Assembly (NCBI RefSeq): GCF_018449775.1
Contig: NZ_JAAVVB010000001.1
Span: 1,364,001-1,428,000 of the forward strand
Direction: 5' to 3'
Origin: Mucilaginibacter sp. dw_454
Lineage (GTDB): Bacteria; Bacteroidota; Bacteroidia; Sphingobacteriales; Sphingobacteriaceae
Length of the DNA stretch: 64,000 nt
Positions 37,202-46,519 of this stretch are shown here, one piece after another. A program made the position numbers and the translations under genes. Under the pieces are notes generated by a model. The model was not told the origin of the DNA. It did not search any database and saw only the letters and a list, made by a program, of their open reading frames with translations. Numbering within the stretch: the first letter of the stretch is position 1; the number at the start of each line of letters is the position of its first letter.

Positions 37202-37957
37202 ATGGTCGCTCTTGAAGTATGTGCTAATTCAATTACTTCGGCATTAGCTGCCCAGGAAGGCGGCGCTGTACGTGTTGAATTATGCGATAACCTGTATGCC
37301 GGAGGTACAACCCCCTCGCCCGGGCAAATTACCGTAGCACGCAAATTGTTAAACATCAAATTATATATATTGATCCGTCCGCGTGGCGCTGATTTTTTGT
37401 ACGATGATATAGAGTTTGAAACGATGATAACTGACGTGCAATACTGCATTAATGCGGGCTGCGATGGCATTGTAACGGGAATATTGAAAGCCGATGGAAC
37501 CGTAGATAAGGAACGTAACCGGACATTAGTACAAATGGCGACAAAAGCAGGCCTTGGTGCAACCTTTCACCGCGCGTTTGATATGTGTGCCGATTATTCG
37601 CAAGCGCTAGAAGATATCATTGAATTGGGTTTTGAGCGAATCTTAACCTCGGGTGGTAAAAGTACAGCCGTAGAAGGATCTCGCACCATTGCAGAATTGG
37701 TTAAACAAGCCAATGGCCGTATCTCCATTATGGCAGGCAGCGGCTTAACAGAAATAAACGCCGCCGACCTGGTTCTTTTTACCGGCGTGCACGAAATCCA
37801 TGGCACACTACAATCGCGCGTTCAAAGCAAAATGCAATACGCTAATGACCATATTATCATGGGTAGCACCATTGGCGACGAATATGCTATAGAGGTTACT
37901 GATGCAGAGCGCGTAAGGAGTGTTATTGCAAAAGTAAACGAAGCGTTAAATCGTTAA
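37202..37957 (+). CDS. cutC: CutC family protein
   Basis: A 251-residue TIM-barrel protein of usual CutC length. The start LEVCANSITSALAAQEGGAVRVELC and the central GATFHRAFD, followed by ILTSGGKSTAVEG, are family signatures. CutC was linked to copper homeostasis in E. coli, but its direct role is disputed. It has a 4-bp convergent overlap with the next gene. Confidence 0.92.
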   Translation: MVALEVCANSITSALAAQEGGAVRVELCDNLYAGGTTPSPGQITVARKLLNIKLYILIRPRGADFLYDDIEFETMITDVQYCINAGCDGIVTGILKADGTVDKERNRTLVQMATKAGLGATFHRAFDMCADYSQALEDIIELGFERILTSGGKSTAVEGSRTIAELVKQANGRISIMAGSGLTEINAADLVLFTGVHEIHGTLQSRVQSKMQYANDHIIMGSTIGDEYAIEVTDAERVRSVIAKVNEALNR

Positions 37958-40758
37958 AAGAAAGTCACCGGTAAAACTAGCTCCACCACGTTAGGTCCGG
38001 CACCGCCAAACAAATCACGGTCCAGCAAATGGCTGTAGCGTACGCCAAAAGTGAGCGATTGCTGATTAAACCATTTAGTATCAAAATACAAAGTTCCGCC
38101 TACTGATTTAAAATCTGCGCTTTGCAAAGCAGTGTTACTCACGTAAAAATTGCCCCGGGTATAATCAAAAAACACATCACCTCTTATCCGCATAAAATAA
38201 ACCGTATTGGCTACGCCTGCATCCGGATACGCTATAGGGAAATGATAATCTGCGCCTGCTTTATCCATTTTATGCAAATTCTCGGCAGTATAGCCCCGGC
38301 TAAACGGAAAATCATTAGAGTAACTAATCACGTTTTCCTGCCCTTTGATCTGGTACGCACCAGTTAAGATCAGGTTATGATTGGTAGACAAGCCCGGCAG
38401 GTATAAAGTTCCTACCGCGGTGGCTTGGGTAGCAGTTAAACTACTTATTGCGGCTTTATAGTTTAATGATATAGTCTCGCCAAAACGAGGATAGATATTT
38501 TGCTGTGCTTGTTGGATGTGATTGTTAAAGATGATGGAGTTATCTAAATAACTATAAGAAATATCAAATATTTTCTGGTAAGTATCCTGGAAAGAAGTAG
38601 CCGCAAAGTGCACCGATGACGAAAATGTTAAGCCGGTCAGATTTCTGCCCGAGCTAAAATTAAGCGGCAGCTGTAAGCCGGCATACACATCGCTTTCATT
38701 CCAAAAGATATTAACGCCTTGATAAAACGCACGGCGATCAAGCGTGTAATCAAATCCACCAATAATATAAGGATACAACCCACCATAGGCAGCGGCGAAA
38801 CCAAATTCTTTATAGCCTTCGTCGCGGTTATAATTAAACGCAATCTCAGATTGAAAAGTGTTCAACACGTTCTCCCCTTCTAACGTTACGGTATAGTTCG
38901 GGTCACTAAAATCAGGCGTCAGGCTGTGAAAATTGAATAAATGATAAGCCTTGTTGTAATTGGTAACCGGCTGCGGTTTATTCGGGATAGTTGGTAATAA
39001 ATCAGCAGAAGTATCTCGCGCTAAACTTGAGATATTAAATGCCGATAATCCACCAGGGATCTTGTTTGTCTCTATAGCGGTCCATTTGCCGGTTGCATTA
39101 TCTGCTTGCTTAATTTTATAGCCATAGGCCGTAAATTCTACCCAGGCAAGTTTGTTATCAGTAACTGTTGGCTGGTATTTATTCAACCCGGTTTGATCTG
39201 TGGCATATAGTTTTCCGGTGGTAACGTTCATCGCAAACAAACGGTCGTTAACCCCGGAAGTAGCCGAGAAATAAACCATATCGCCGCGCACGGTTGGAAA
39301 TGCTATAGGCTGGAAAGAAAAGGCCAATAGCGGTTTAATATCTCCCGACTTAATATCTATCAACCCCAGGCTCATTTTACCCTGTGTATCGCGAATGGGC
39401 GCTACAAGCTGAGTCTCGTTGTAAAACTTTGGATAAGTAAAGAAATAGTTTTTCGGGTTAGGAATAGCCGCAATCACTTTACCATCCTCAGCGCTCAGTA
39501 TCTCTAGCTTGTTTGAACCATACGGATCTACCTTAACTGCAACAACCTGGCTGCCGTCTTTATTCAACGACGGCGAGAAGTATTTGCTGCGGTGTGTTAG
39601 CACCTTTTCCTCGCCGGTTTTTACATCTAATAAGCGCAACTCGCTAAAATCACGATATCCCCAACGTACATCTGAGCGCAACGACGGATAAACAATTTTA
39701 CCATTACTGTAATCAAAATAGTTATCCAGCGATACGGCGCGGGTACCGATCTTACGTTCAACACCATTGGTGCTAATAACAAATTGTGTTAGATCTTTGA
39801 AAGTACTTTTAACATAGACAATGGTGTTATCATCAACAAAAGCGGGATACTCCTGGCTGGCGTAAGGGCTGTTATCTTTGTTCTGCTCATCTTTATCATA
39901 AATGGATTTAAAGTGATCAAAACCCGCTTTGGTAAACTGGTCAAAATTTTGACCTGAATAGCGCTTAATACCATTTTGCATCGGGAAGAAAAGCCCACGA
40001 TATGATGCAGCGTCATGTGTTACATTTTTCCAAAAGTCGTCGCCGTATTTTTCGCGGCCGTAGGATACCATCATGTAGCCCATGGGGTACCAGTCGGGTA
40101 TGTAATCAACCAATGACCCATTACGCAACTTCATCCAGCTATAATTTTTATCAGCGGCCCACAACGCACGATAACCGTTATAAAAATAAGGTATGCGGCC
40201 CCTGCCCTGCTGGCTTACATGGGTTTCGTTAAAAACAGCATCGCCCTCAAAAAACCAGTTGGGTATTGCTATGTCATTACCCAAGGCCTGGCCGCCTTCG
40301 CCAAACACGGTGTGCAGCGCTTTTGACAGGCCCACATTAAAGTTGTTGTATTGCTGCACATGCCTGAATTCGTGGATAGCCAGCTGATCTGCCCAGGGCA
40401 AGCTGCCTATCTCGAAACTATTCTGATCGGGTGTTAAATAAAACTCGCTTCTAAAAGGCGCTAAACCCACATAAGCGTTGGACACTGTGGTTTGATTTTG
40501 CAGCAGTATGCTTACCTGCCTTTGTTTATAACCAATGGTAGGCTTCACTGCAGGATTGATCCGGCTGATGATATCTGCCACCCTTGATCCGATAGAATCC
40601 ATCCCCGCAGGAAAGATAACTTTGGCAGCCGGTGTATTTACCTGCTTCCATCTGATAGATGGCGGATTACCGCCAAACTCCTGGGCACGGGCAAGCGTAG
40701 CCACGCTCAGTAGTATTGTCAGTAAAAGTATTTTCGGATTGGTTTTTATAATCAGCAT
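37954..40758 (-). CDS. Large exported protein: HExxH metalloprotease-like, TolB propeller, outer-membrane barrel
   Basis: A 934-residue protein with a signal peptide ending in TLARAQ when started at 40758; the longer frame to 40827 adds a Cys-rich stretch ahead of the signal and is unlikely. About residues 25-260 contain an HExxH metal-site motif (LAIHEFRHVQQYNN). Residues of about 270-600 are a beta-propeller with TolB/WD-like blades. The C-terminal 300 residues alternate in outer-membrane beta-strand fashion and end in VTFF. It is probably a surface peptidase-like or envelope maintenance protein; the activity is unproven. Confidence 0.75.
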   Translation of the reverse strand: MLIIKTNPKILLLTILLSVATLARAQEFGGNPPSIRWKQVNTPAAKVIFPAGMDSIGSRVADIISRINPAVKPTIGYKQRQVSILLQNQTTVSNAYVGLAPFRSEFYLTPDQNSFEIGSLPWADQLAIHEFRHVQQYNNFNVGLSKALHTVFGEGGQALGNDIAIPNWFFEGDAVFNETHVSQQGRGRIPYFYNGYRALWAADKNYSWMKLRNGSLVDYIPDWYPMGYMMVSYGREKYGDDFWKNVTHDAASYRGLFFPMQNGIKRYSGQNFDQFTKAGFDHFKSIYDKDEQNKDNSPYASQEYPAFVDDNTIVYVKSTFKDLTQFVISTNGVERKIGTRAVSLDNYFDYSNGKIVYPSLRSDVRWGYRDFSELRLLDVKTGEEKVLTHRSKYFSPSLNKDGSQVVAVKVDPYGSNKLEILSAEDGKVIAAIPNPKNYFFTYPKFYNETQLVAPIRDTQGKMSLGLIDIKSGDIKPLLAFSFQPIAFPTVRGDMVYFSATSGVNDRLFAMNVTTGKLYATDQTGLNKYQPTVTDNKLAWVEFTAYGYKIKQADNATGKWTAIETNKIPGGLSAFNISSLARDTSADLLPTIPNKPQPVTNYNKAYHLFNFHSLTPDFSDPNYTVTLEGENVLNTFQSEIAFNYNRDEGYKEFGFAAAYGGLYPYIIGGFDYTLDRRAFYQGVNIFWNESDVYAGLQLPLNFSSGRNLTGLTFSSSVHFAATSFQDTYQKIFDISYSYLDNSIIFNNHIQQAQQNIYPRFGETISLNYKAAISSLTATQATAVGTLYLPGLSTNHNLILTGAYQIKGQENVISYSNDFPFSRGYTAENLHKMDKAGADYHFPIAYPDAGVANTVYFMRIRGDVFFDYTRGNFYVSNTALQSADFKSVGGTLYFDTKWFNQQSLTFGVRYSHLLDRDLFGGAGPNVVELVLPVTFF

Positions 40759-40834
40759 TAACGCGAATGTTGAGCAAAGTAATAAACAAATATTCAATTC
40801 ACAATAACATGACATACTGTGCATCAAAACTAAC

Positions 40835-40842
40835 TACATTTG
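40835..40842 (+). promoter_or_regulatory. Candidate -7 element of hscA
   Basis: TACATTTG fits the TAnnTTTG consensus, and a start about 7 bases beyond it gives a leader of under 20 nt before the ATG at 40866. No TTTG is found 19-21 bases upstream, so the assignment is partial. Confidence 0.45.
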
Positions 40843-40865
40843 CCCTTTATTTATTATAATAAGTA

Positions 40866-42734
40866 ATGGCTAAAATTTCTATCAATCTGGCAACCGGCTC
40901 TTTGCAAAAAGAAGAGATCATTGTAGGTATTGACCTGGGTACTACCAACTCGTTGGTGGCCTTTATAAATCCGGATAAAGATGCGCAAGTAATTAATGAT
41001 GCAGGCAAGGGTGTACTGGTACCATCAATAGTACATTTTGGGCCTACCGGCGATGTTACCGTAGGTAATGAAGCTAAAGATTTTTTGATAACAGATCCGC
41101 AAAACACCATATTCTCTGTTAAAAGATTATTGGGCCGTAGCTATAAAGATATTGAAAACTACAAAGACTTTTTTAGCTATAAAGTTATTGATGATGATAG
41201 CGAAAGCCTGGTGAAGATCAATGTGGGCGATAAATTTTATACGCCTATTGAATTATCGGGTTTGATCTTGAAAGAATTAAAAGCCCGCGCCGAGCATGCT
41301 TTGAAAACCCCGGTTAACCGTGCGGTAATTACAGTGCCTGCCTATTTTAACGACTCGCAGCGACAGGCTACCCGCGATGCAGGTAAACTGGCCGGATTGG
41401 ATGTTTTACGCATAGTAAACGAGCCTACCGCTGCCAGTCTGGCTTACGGCATCGGCTTAAATCCGGAAGAAACTAAGACTATTGCAGTATATGATTTGGG
41501 GGGCGGTACGTTCGATGTATCCATCCTGCAAATCCAAAACGGCATTTTTGAAGTACTGTCAACCAATGGCGATACCTTTTTAGGCGGCGATGATTTTGAC
41601 CGCGCTATTGTGGATTACTGGATAGAGAAAAACAAACTGGACAAGGCCCAACTGATCGCTAATCACGAATTGGCCCAGGCGTTGCGTTTAAAAGCTGAAG
41701 AAGCTAAGAAAGCACTCAGTCACCAAAGCTTATTCAATGAGCAACTGGGTGATATTTGGTGTACGCTTGACCGCGATACCTTTGAGCAACTAATATTACC
41801 TAAGGTACAGCAAACCATAACCGCCTGCGAAAATGCGCTACGCGATGCCAAACTAACCATCGATCAGATTGATGAGGTTGTAATGGTAGGCGGCTCAACC
41901 CGTACCGCGTTGGTTAAAAAAATGGTGGCCGGTTTCTTTAAACGTCCCGTGCACGATGATGTGAATCCGGACGAGGTGGTGGCTTTAGGCGCTGCTATCC
42001 AGGCTGATATTTTAGCCGGCAACCGTAAAGATATTTTGTTGCTGGATGTTACCCCGCTTTCTTTAGGTATTGAAACTATGGGTGGTTTAATGGATGTCAT
42101 CATCCCACGTAATAGTAAAGTGCCTACCAAGGCTGGCAGACAATATACTACCTCGAAAGATGGCCAGGTAAACATGAAGATTGCCGTTTACCAGGGCGAG
42201 CGCGACCTGATCAAAGAAAACCGTAAACTGGCCGAATTTGAACTAAAGGGAATCCCCGCTATGCCGGCCGGCTTCCCTAAAGTAGATATTAACTTTTTGC
42301 TGAATGCCGACGGTATATTAAAGATACAGGCTATTGAGTTACGCTCGGGTGTTAAACAAGAGGTTGATGTAAAACCAACCTATGGCATCACCGACGACCA
42401 GGTTGAGCAAATGCTGATGGACAGCATTACTCACGCTAAAGACGATGTAAATGCGCGCATGCTGATAGAGGCACGTACCGAAGGCGAGCAAATGGTATAC
42501 ACTATCGAGCGTTTTTTGGCTAAGAATGGAAGTTACTTATCGGCTGATGAAGTTACCGCAACCCAACAGTACATTGCTGATTTGAAAGATATATTAGCCA
42601 ACGGCGATAAAGATGCGATACTGAAACAAATTGACGAAGTAAACGAGTTTACCCGCCCCTTTGCCGAGCGTTTAATGGATCAGGCTATTAACACAGCCAT
42701 GAAGGGCAAAAGCATTAATGATAAAGTAGATTAA
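40866..42734 (+). CDS. hscA: Hsp70-type Fe-S assembly chaperone HscA
   Basis: A 622-residue Hsp70. The nucleotide-binding domain covers about 18-380 ([13 protein letters not shown], then [13 protein letters not shown], then [10 protein letters not shown]), and the substrate domain follows with [14 protein letters not shown]. The N-terminal [10 protein letters not shown] start and the total length match HscA, which works with IscU and HscB in Fe-S transfer, rather than DnaK. Neither hscB nor iscU is adjacent. The Fdx and IscX genes lie 31 kb upstream. Confidence 0.9.
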   Translation: MAKISINLATGSLQKEEIIVGIDLGTTNSLVAFINPDKDAQVINDAGKGVLVPSIVHFGPTGDVTVGNEAKDFLITDPQNTIFSVKRLLGRSYKDIENYKDFFSYKVIDDDSESLVKINVGDKFYTPIELSGLILKELKARAEHALKTPVNRAVITVPAYFNDSQRQATRDAGKLAGLDVLRIVNEPTAASLAYGIGLNPEETKTIAVYDLGGGTFDVSILQIQNGIFEVLSTNGDTFLGGDDFDRAIVDYWIEKNKLDKAQLIANHELAQALRLKAEEAKKALSHQSLFNEQLGDIWCTLDRDTFEQLILPKVQQTITACENALRDAKLTIDQIDEVVMVGGSTRTALVKKMVAGFFKRPVHDDVNPDEVVALGAAIQADILAGNRKDILLLDVTPLSLGIETMGGLMDVIIPRNSKVPTKAGRQYTTSKDGQVNMKIAVYQGERDLIKENRKLAEFELKGIPAMPAGFPKVDINFLLNADGILKIQAIELRSGVKQEVDVKPTYGITDDQVEQMLMDSITHAKDDVNARMLIEARTEGEQMVYTIERFLAKNGSYLSADEVTATQQYIADLKDILANGDKDAILKQIDEVNEFTRPFAERLMDQAINTAMKGKSINDKVD

Positions 42735-42757
42735 TAGCTGCTTAAAAAGATATCTGG

Positions 42758-42791
42758 AAACGGTAAGGCGTTAACACTTTACCGTTTTTTT
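42758..42791 (+). terminator. Terminator of hscA, overlapping the end of the AlkD-like gene
   Basis: AAACGGTAA (42758-42766) pairs with TTACCGTTT (42779-42787) over a 12-nt loop and runs into seven T residues (42785-42791). The stop codon of the convergent gene (42771-42773) is inside the loop. Confidence 0.75.
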
Positions 42792-43478
42792 CTTTTTACT
42801 TAAACTCCCCCTGGCTTTAGTTTTCTCAATGTAATCAGGCGCAAAAGGTACTTTGCAAGCTGTACCCTCTTTAATAATCGTAACGGGGCCTATTCTTTTT
42901 GCAATCGCAATAGCTTCGTCGCTTAATGGGTTTACATAGCTGCCAACACATATCACAAATAAATTCATCCCCGAACGTATGCGATTGGGCGAGGTGTGAA
43001 TGGTAGCTTCTACCCTGTTTAATAAACTTCTAAGTCCTTCAACGTCCAATTCGCTATCAGGCTTCAGCGTTACCAGGTTAGTTAACGTAAACCATCCCGC
43101 CGATGCGATGTACTCTTCGTCGCTGTCTATCCAGCCCAAAGCTAACTCATACCCATAATTACCTTCGGCAGCTACCCAGGGCACGGTGTAATCGGCAATA
43201 TTATTTGACGTAGCTCCTTGCACCCACGTTTGCAGGTCGGTTTGGCTCATTTGCTTATCATCAGCAATTAAGCCTGCTAAATACATGGCGTCGGCATTAC
43301 CGGTGGCATACAGGTCCTTAGCGAGTTGGTAATTGGTTTTTACTTTTTTCTGGATAGTTTTTAAATGCTCAACCTTTACACCAAAGAACGGCTCTTTAAC
43401 ACCATGCTTTAATAATATCTTTTTAATACTTTCGCTGCCATGTTGTTGCAGATCGGTCATTATTTCGGGTAAGGTCAT
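42771..43478 (-). CDS. DNA alkylation repair (AlkD-like) HEAT-repeat protein
   Basis: A 235-residue all-helical protein matching the AlkD/DNA alkylation repair family (EPFFGVKVEHLKTIQKKVK, DKQMSQTDLQTWVQ, WFTLTNLV and RIRSGMNLFVICVG). AlkD-type glycosylases remove bulky or cationic alkylated bases. I use the ATG at 43478; the frame extends to 43517 but adds a peptide not typical of the family. The C-terminus is Lys-rich (KKKKTVK), which could aid DNA contact. Confidence 0.85.
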   Translation of the reverse strand: MTLPEIMTDLQQHGSESIKKILLKHGVKEPFFGVKVEHLKTIQKKVKTNYQLAKDLYATGNADAMYLAGLIADDKQMSQTDLQTWVQGATSNNIADYTVPWVAAEGNYGYELALGWIDSDEEYIASAGWFTLTNLVTLKPDSELDVEGLRSLLNRVEATIHTSPNRIRSGMNLFVICVGSYVNPLSDEAIAIAKRIGPVTIIKEGTACKVPFAPDYIEKTKARGSLSKKKKTVKC

Positions 43479-43594
43479 AACTATCTTGTGATTACTCGTT
43501 TCTAATAAAAATAACAATAAATTTACAAACAGATAGTCAACTTGATTTGTAATTTTATAGAATTGTAATTATAAACCCCTTTAGATCTAAAACC

Positions 43595-44116
43595 ATGAAA
43601 CATTTATTATTACTATTATTCGTAATAGCCGGCATCAATGTTACTTATGCGCAAACCCTTTCTGCCGCAGATGTCAAAAAAATAGCCGACGACAAGAAAT
43701 TTAAATTTATTGCTAAAGAGGCTAATTTACCACCGGATATTAGTGGCACCACCAGTGCTGTTACTTCTGACAAGACAGAAGACCTTCATAAAGTATTGGC
43801 AGACGGTTTTACAGTATCTGTAAAGCCGGATTCTGTAACGTCATATTTGCCTTATTATGACAAGACGGAAACAGTAACCGACCAGGCAACCAGCTCACAG
43901 GTAACGCTTGACGCACCGACAAAATCTACCAGTGCCGGCTATGATTATTCGACAAAACAAAAGAAAAATGGCGACGTAACTGTAAAAATCACGCCCAAAA
44001 CCGGAAAACTTACCAGTTATGTTTTTGTTTTGAGTACTAACGGCACAGCTAAGTTAGAGGGCACAATAGATAATTATAAGGTTATAAAATACGCAGGCAC
44101 TTTTAGTGCACAATAG
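43595..44116 (+). CDS. DUF4251-like secreted protein A
   Basis: A 173-residue exported protein, signal peptide ending in VTYAQ. It shows a VSVKPDSVTSYLPYYDKTE core that resembles the DUF4251 pattern (LPYFG), then a set of beta-strands. It is a tandem paralogue of the next gene, sharing SAADVKKIADDKKFKF at the start and PDSV-SYLPY in the core. Function unknown; probably periplasmic or lipid-exposed. Confidence 0.75.
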   Translation: MKHLLLLLFVIAGINVTYAQTLSAADVKKIADDKKFKFIAKEANLPPDISGTTSAVTSDKTEDLHKVLADGFTVSVKPDSVTSYLPYYDKTETVTDQATSSQVTLDAPTKSTSAGYDYSTKQKKNGDVTVKITPKTGKLTSYVFVLSTNGTAKLEGTIDNYKVIKYAGTFSAQ

Positions 44117-44122
44117 AAAAAA

Positions 44123-44152
44123 AGGCTCCATAAATTATGGGGCTTTTTTTTT
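44123..44152 (+). terminator. Terminator of DUF4251-like gene A
   Basis: A hairpin with loop 44133-44135 pairs bases 44123-44132 with 44136-44145 (two G-T pairs) and is followed by a run of T to 44152. The core CCATAAATTATGG recurs in the terminator after the paralogue. Confidence 0.82.
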
Positions 44153-44202
44153 GATAAATAAACCAGGCATTGTATTTTGCGTCAGTTAACTAAATCTTAA
44201 AC

Positions 44203-44742
44203 ATGAAACGCTTACGCTTACTACTATTATTACTCGTTGTTACAGGTATCAACATCGCACAAGCCCAACAACAACCATTTTCGGCCGCTGATATCAAAAA
44301 AATGGCCGATGACAAGAAATTTCGCTTTAAAGCTACAACTGCCGAGTTGAGTGCAGAGGAAAATCGCAGCGGCGGCTTGATGAGTTCTGCGCCAACCAAG
44401 GCCAATCGTATGACTTTAAGCGCAGTGTATTCGGCATTGTTGACCCCAGATTCTGTGGTGTCTTACCTGCCCTACTTTGGCAAGTCTAGTTCAGAAGGAG
44501 TTGAAACCAATAACATTGTAAATAGCACTGAGGAGAATCCTACTAAATTTTCGGCAACTGCATATACTTATGAAGCGAAAGAAAAGAAAAAAGGTAATGC
44601 AGTTATCACCATTAAGCCGCAGGATAGCAGCAAAATTGAAAAGTATGTTTACTACCTGGAGCTGGATGGTAGCGCCAGGTTAGAGCTAACCATAGCCCAC
44701 TACAAAACAATAACCTATATAGGTTATTTTACAGTACTTTAG
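44203..44742 (+). CDS. DUF4251-like secreted protein B
   Basis: A 179-residue exported protein with a signal peptide ending in IAQAQ. It shares SAADIKKMADDKKFRFKA, a PDSVVSYLPYFGKS core and a C-terminal KTITYIGYF with the upstream gene, and its LPYFG is closer to the DUF4251 consensus. The function is unknown. It is 86 bp downstream of its paralogue with a terminator between, so each may be transcribed separately. Confidence 0.78.
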   Translation: MKRLRLLLLLLVVTGINIAQAQQQPFSAADIKKMADDKKFRFKATTAELSAEENRSGGLMSSAPTKANRMTLSAVYSALLTPDSVVSYLPYFGKSSSEGVETNNIVNSTEENPTKFSATAYTYEAKEKKKGNAVITIKPQDSSKIEKYVYYLELDGSARLELTIAHYKTITYIGYFTVL

Positions 44743-44750
44743 ATAAAAAC

Positions 44751-44780
44751 AAAAGGCCCCATAAATTATGGGGCCTTTTT
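44751..44780. terminator. Bidirectional terminator after DUF4251-like gene B
   Basis: A perfect 13-bp stem (44751-44763 with 44767-44779) around a 3-nt AAT loop, with A runs before and T runs after, serves both the plus-strand gene and the convergent gene at 44783. It is a near copy of the hairpin at 44123. Confidence 0.88.
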
Positions 44781-44782
44781 AG

Positions 44783-45070
44783 TTAAGCTTTTAAAGCTTC
44801 CTGCTCTTTCAGGGCAGTGATATTGTTTTTATTGCTGAAGGTGTCGGTTTGCGAAGCAAAATCTTCCAGCAGCCCTGCAATTGTATCCAGGTTGTCTGAT
44901 ACACGCTGATGCATGTCTGGCAGCTCCTTTTCCAAACGCTTATCGCCAAGATCAATATTGTCCACTTCTATTTTGGTAAGCTTTGTAATAATTGCCTGTT
45001 GGCTATTTTTAAGATCTTCCAATTCATGAACGATCTTTTCCATCAATCCAAATTTTTTTAACGTATCCAT
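44783..45070 (-). CDS. Small coiled-coil hypothetical protein
   Basis: A 95-residue soluble acidic protein, nearly all helical by composition, with heptad-like spacing in MEKIVHELEDLKNSQQAIITKL and further on. No cysteine and no membrane segment is present. It is divergent from the TPR gene. It may be a small cytoplasmic oligomerising protein; function unknown. Confidence 0.65.
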   Translation of the reverse strand: MDTLKKFGLMEKIVHELEDLKNSQQAIITKLTKIEVDNIDLGDKRLEKELPDMHQRVSDNLDTIAGLLEDFASQTDTFSNKNNITALKEQEALKA

Positions 45071-45138
45071 AGGTTAAGTTTTTATGTTTATTTGATAACA
45101 TCAACCAAAAACCGTTCCGAATTTGGATTTATGATTTA

Positions 45139-45177
45139 TAACTAATACTTTAGTTTAATAAACTAATAAATTAGTTA
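45139..45177. promoter_or_regulatory. Nested dyad before the TPR gene
   Basis: TAACTAAT at 45139-45146 is inverted at 45170-45177, and inside lies the palindrome TAGTTTAATAAACTA at 45151-45165. The structure ends one base before the ATG at 45179. It could be an operator for the divergent gene pair or an mRNA structure at the start site. Confidence 0.45.
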
Positions 45178-45178
45178 C

Positions 45179-46330
45179 ATGAAATCTACGCTATTTGTCC
45201 TATTATTTTTTCTGTCGATAAGCCTTTTTGCGCAGGCTCAGCAAGCCCGCAAAACAGATAACGACTTGCTACTACAATACTACCAGAATCAGCAGTTTAA
45301 TGAGGCTTTAAGCTATTTAAAGACCGTTTATGCCGAACCTGTAACCAACACTAAAGAACTTGCTAATTTGGCCTATACTGCATCCATGGCTGGCAAGCTG
45401 CCCAATGCTGAAAACTACTATCAACGGGTTTATGATACCGATACCACTAGCTTGTCTGCATTATATAATATCGCGGGGATTAGCCTGCGCCGCGGTAACT
45501 CGGCAAAAGCGGCTATTTACTACCAAAAATACATTTTAAAGGACAGTACCAATTTTCAGGCTTATAAACAGCTGGCTACAATAAGCGCCGGTAGAGCAGC
45601 TATAGCTGCACAATTAAACTACCTTAAAAAAGCCAATAAGCTAGACCCTACTGAATTTGATGTGGCGTCAGACCTCAGTGATCTTTACGTCAAACTGGAT
45701 TCATTGCCACCTGCCGAAAAAGTAGTTAACCAGGCATTAGCTGCCGACCCGGAGAATGTTTACCTACTACAAAGTTTGCTTCGCTTAAATTCGGCACAAA
45801 AAAAATGGACAGCCTGCGTTAAAACCGGCGAACAGTTATTGCAATTGGGCGATGCAGCCGTATCTACCGTAACTAAACTAGGCATAGCTTATTATCAGCT
45901 TAAACAATATGAGTGCGGCATAGAAACATTTTTGGCTTTACCAGAGACTAATCAGGATGAAACAACTTGCTATTTCACCGCCGCCTGTTACAAAGAATTA
46001 AAAGACCAGAAAAACGCGATCCTGTATTTTGGTAAAGCTGTAAAACTAAGCATCTCGCCGTCTACCGCTATTTATTATAGTGAGATGGCCGATAGTTACG
46101 AAACCATTGGCCAGTTAAAGAAAGCTTTGGCAGCTTATCAAAAAGCATTGTTGTATAATGATAGTCCGCTTACTTATTATTTTATGGCGACGCTGTATGA
46201 TATCAAGTTAAAGGACCACCATAATGCACTAAAGTACTTCAAAAAATATGTGGCAACCAAACCGGGTAGAAACGAACAGGCTTATTTAGATTATGCCAGT
46301 CAGCGGATTGCTGGATTGGGCGGTATGTGA
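45179..46330 (+). CDS. Secreted tetratricopeptide-repeat protein
   Basis: A 383-residue exported protein with a signal peptide ending in FAQAQ. About ten TPR-like helix pairs follow, for example SLSALYNIAGISLRRGNSAKAA and PLTYYFMATLYDIKLKDHHNAL, with AADPENVYLL in the middle. TPR superhelices bind partner proteins; none is identifiable here. It is probably periplasmic. The start is the ATG at 45179, directly next to a dyad element. Confidence 0.88.
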   Translation: MKSTLFVLLFFLSISLFAQAQQARKTDNDLLLQYYQNQQFNEALSYLKTVYAEPVTNTKELANLAYTASMAGKLPNAENYYQRVYDTDTTSLSALYNIAGISLRRGNSAKAAIYYQKYILKDSTNFQAYKQLATISAGRAAIAAQLNYLKKANKLDPTEFDVASDLSDLYVKLDSLPPAEKVVNQALAADPENVYLLQSLLRLNSAQKKWTACVKTGEQLLQLGDAAVSTVTKLGIAYYQLKQYECGIETFLALPETNQDETTCYFTAACYKELKDQKNAILYFGKAVKLSISPSTAIYYSEMADSYETIGQLKKALAAYQKALLYNDSPLTYYFMATLYDIKLKDHHNALKYFKKYVATKPGRNEQAYLDYASQRIAGLGGM

Positions 46331-46337
46331 GTTAGGG

Positions 46338-46503
46338 TGCTCCTATGGAGCAAATTATTTGTGATTATTTTTCTACAAACACGAGGCTCCTATGGAGCCA
46401 ATAGCTGTAGATTAAATGATAAACGTCCAATTTCTCCATAAGTGCTCCGTAGGAGCATACTGTTTGTAGTAAAAGCATATACTGTCCCGGCTCCATAGGA
46501 GCC
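46338..46503. repeat. Four-palindrome inverted element (GCTCCTATGGAGC type)
   Basis: Four 15-nt palindromes of the GCTCCTAYGGAGC type lie at 46338, 46385, 46443 and 46489. Between the first two is CTACAAACA and between the last two is its inverse TGTTTGTAG, so two units of about 62 bp face each other. It fills most of the 189-bp gap between the convergent TPR and ribE genes. Confidence 0.88.
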
Positions 46504-46519
46504 TCCTAATCTAACCAGT

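Noticed and set aside
40759..40827. N-terminal extension of the HExxH-propeller-barrel protein
   Set aside because: It puts a Cys-rich peptide in front of a normal signal sequence; the ATG at 40758 gives a standard exported protein.
46338..46503. CRISPR-like array of four similar repeats
   Set aside because: Repeats are self-palindromic 15-mers with inverted, not direct, spacer symmetry, and no cas genes are present.
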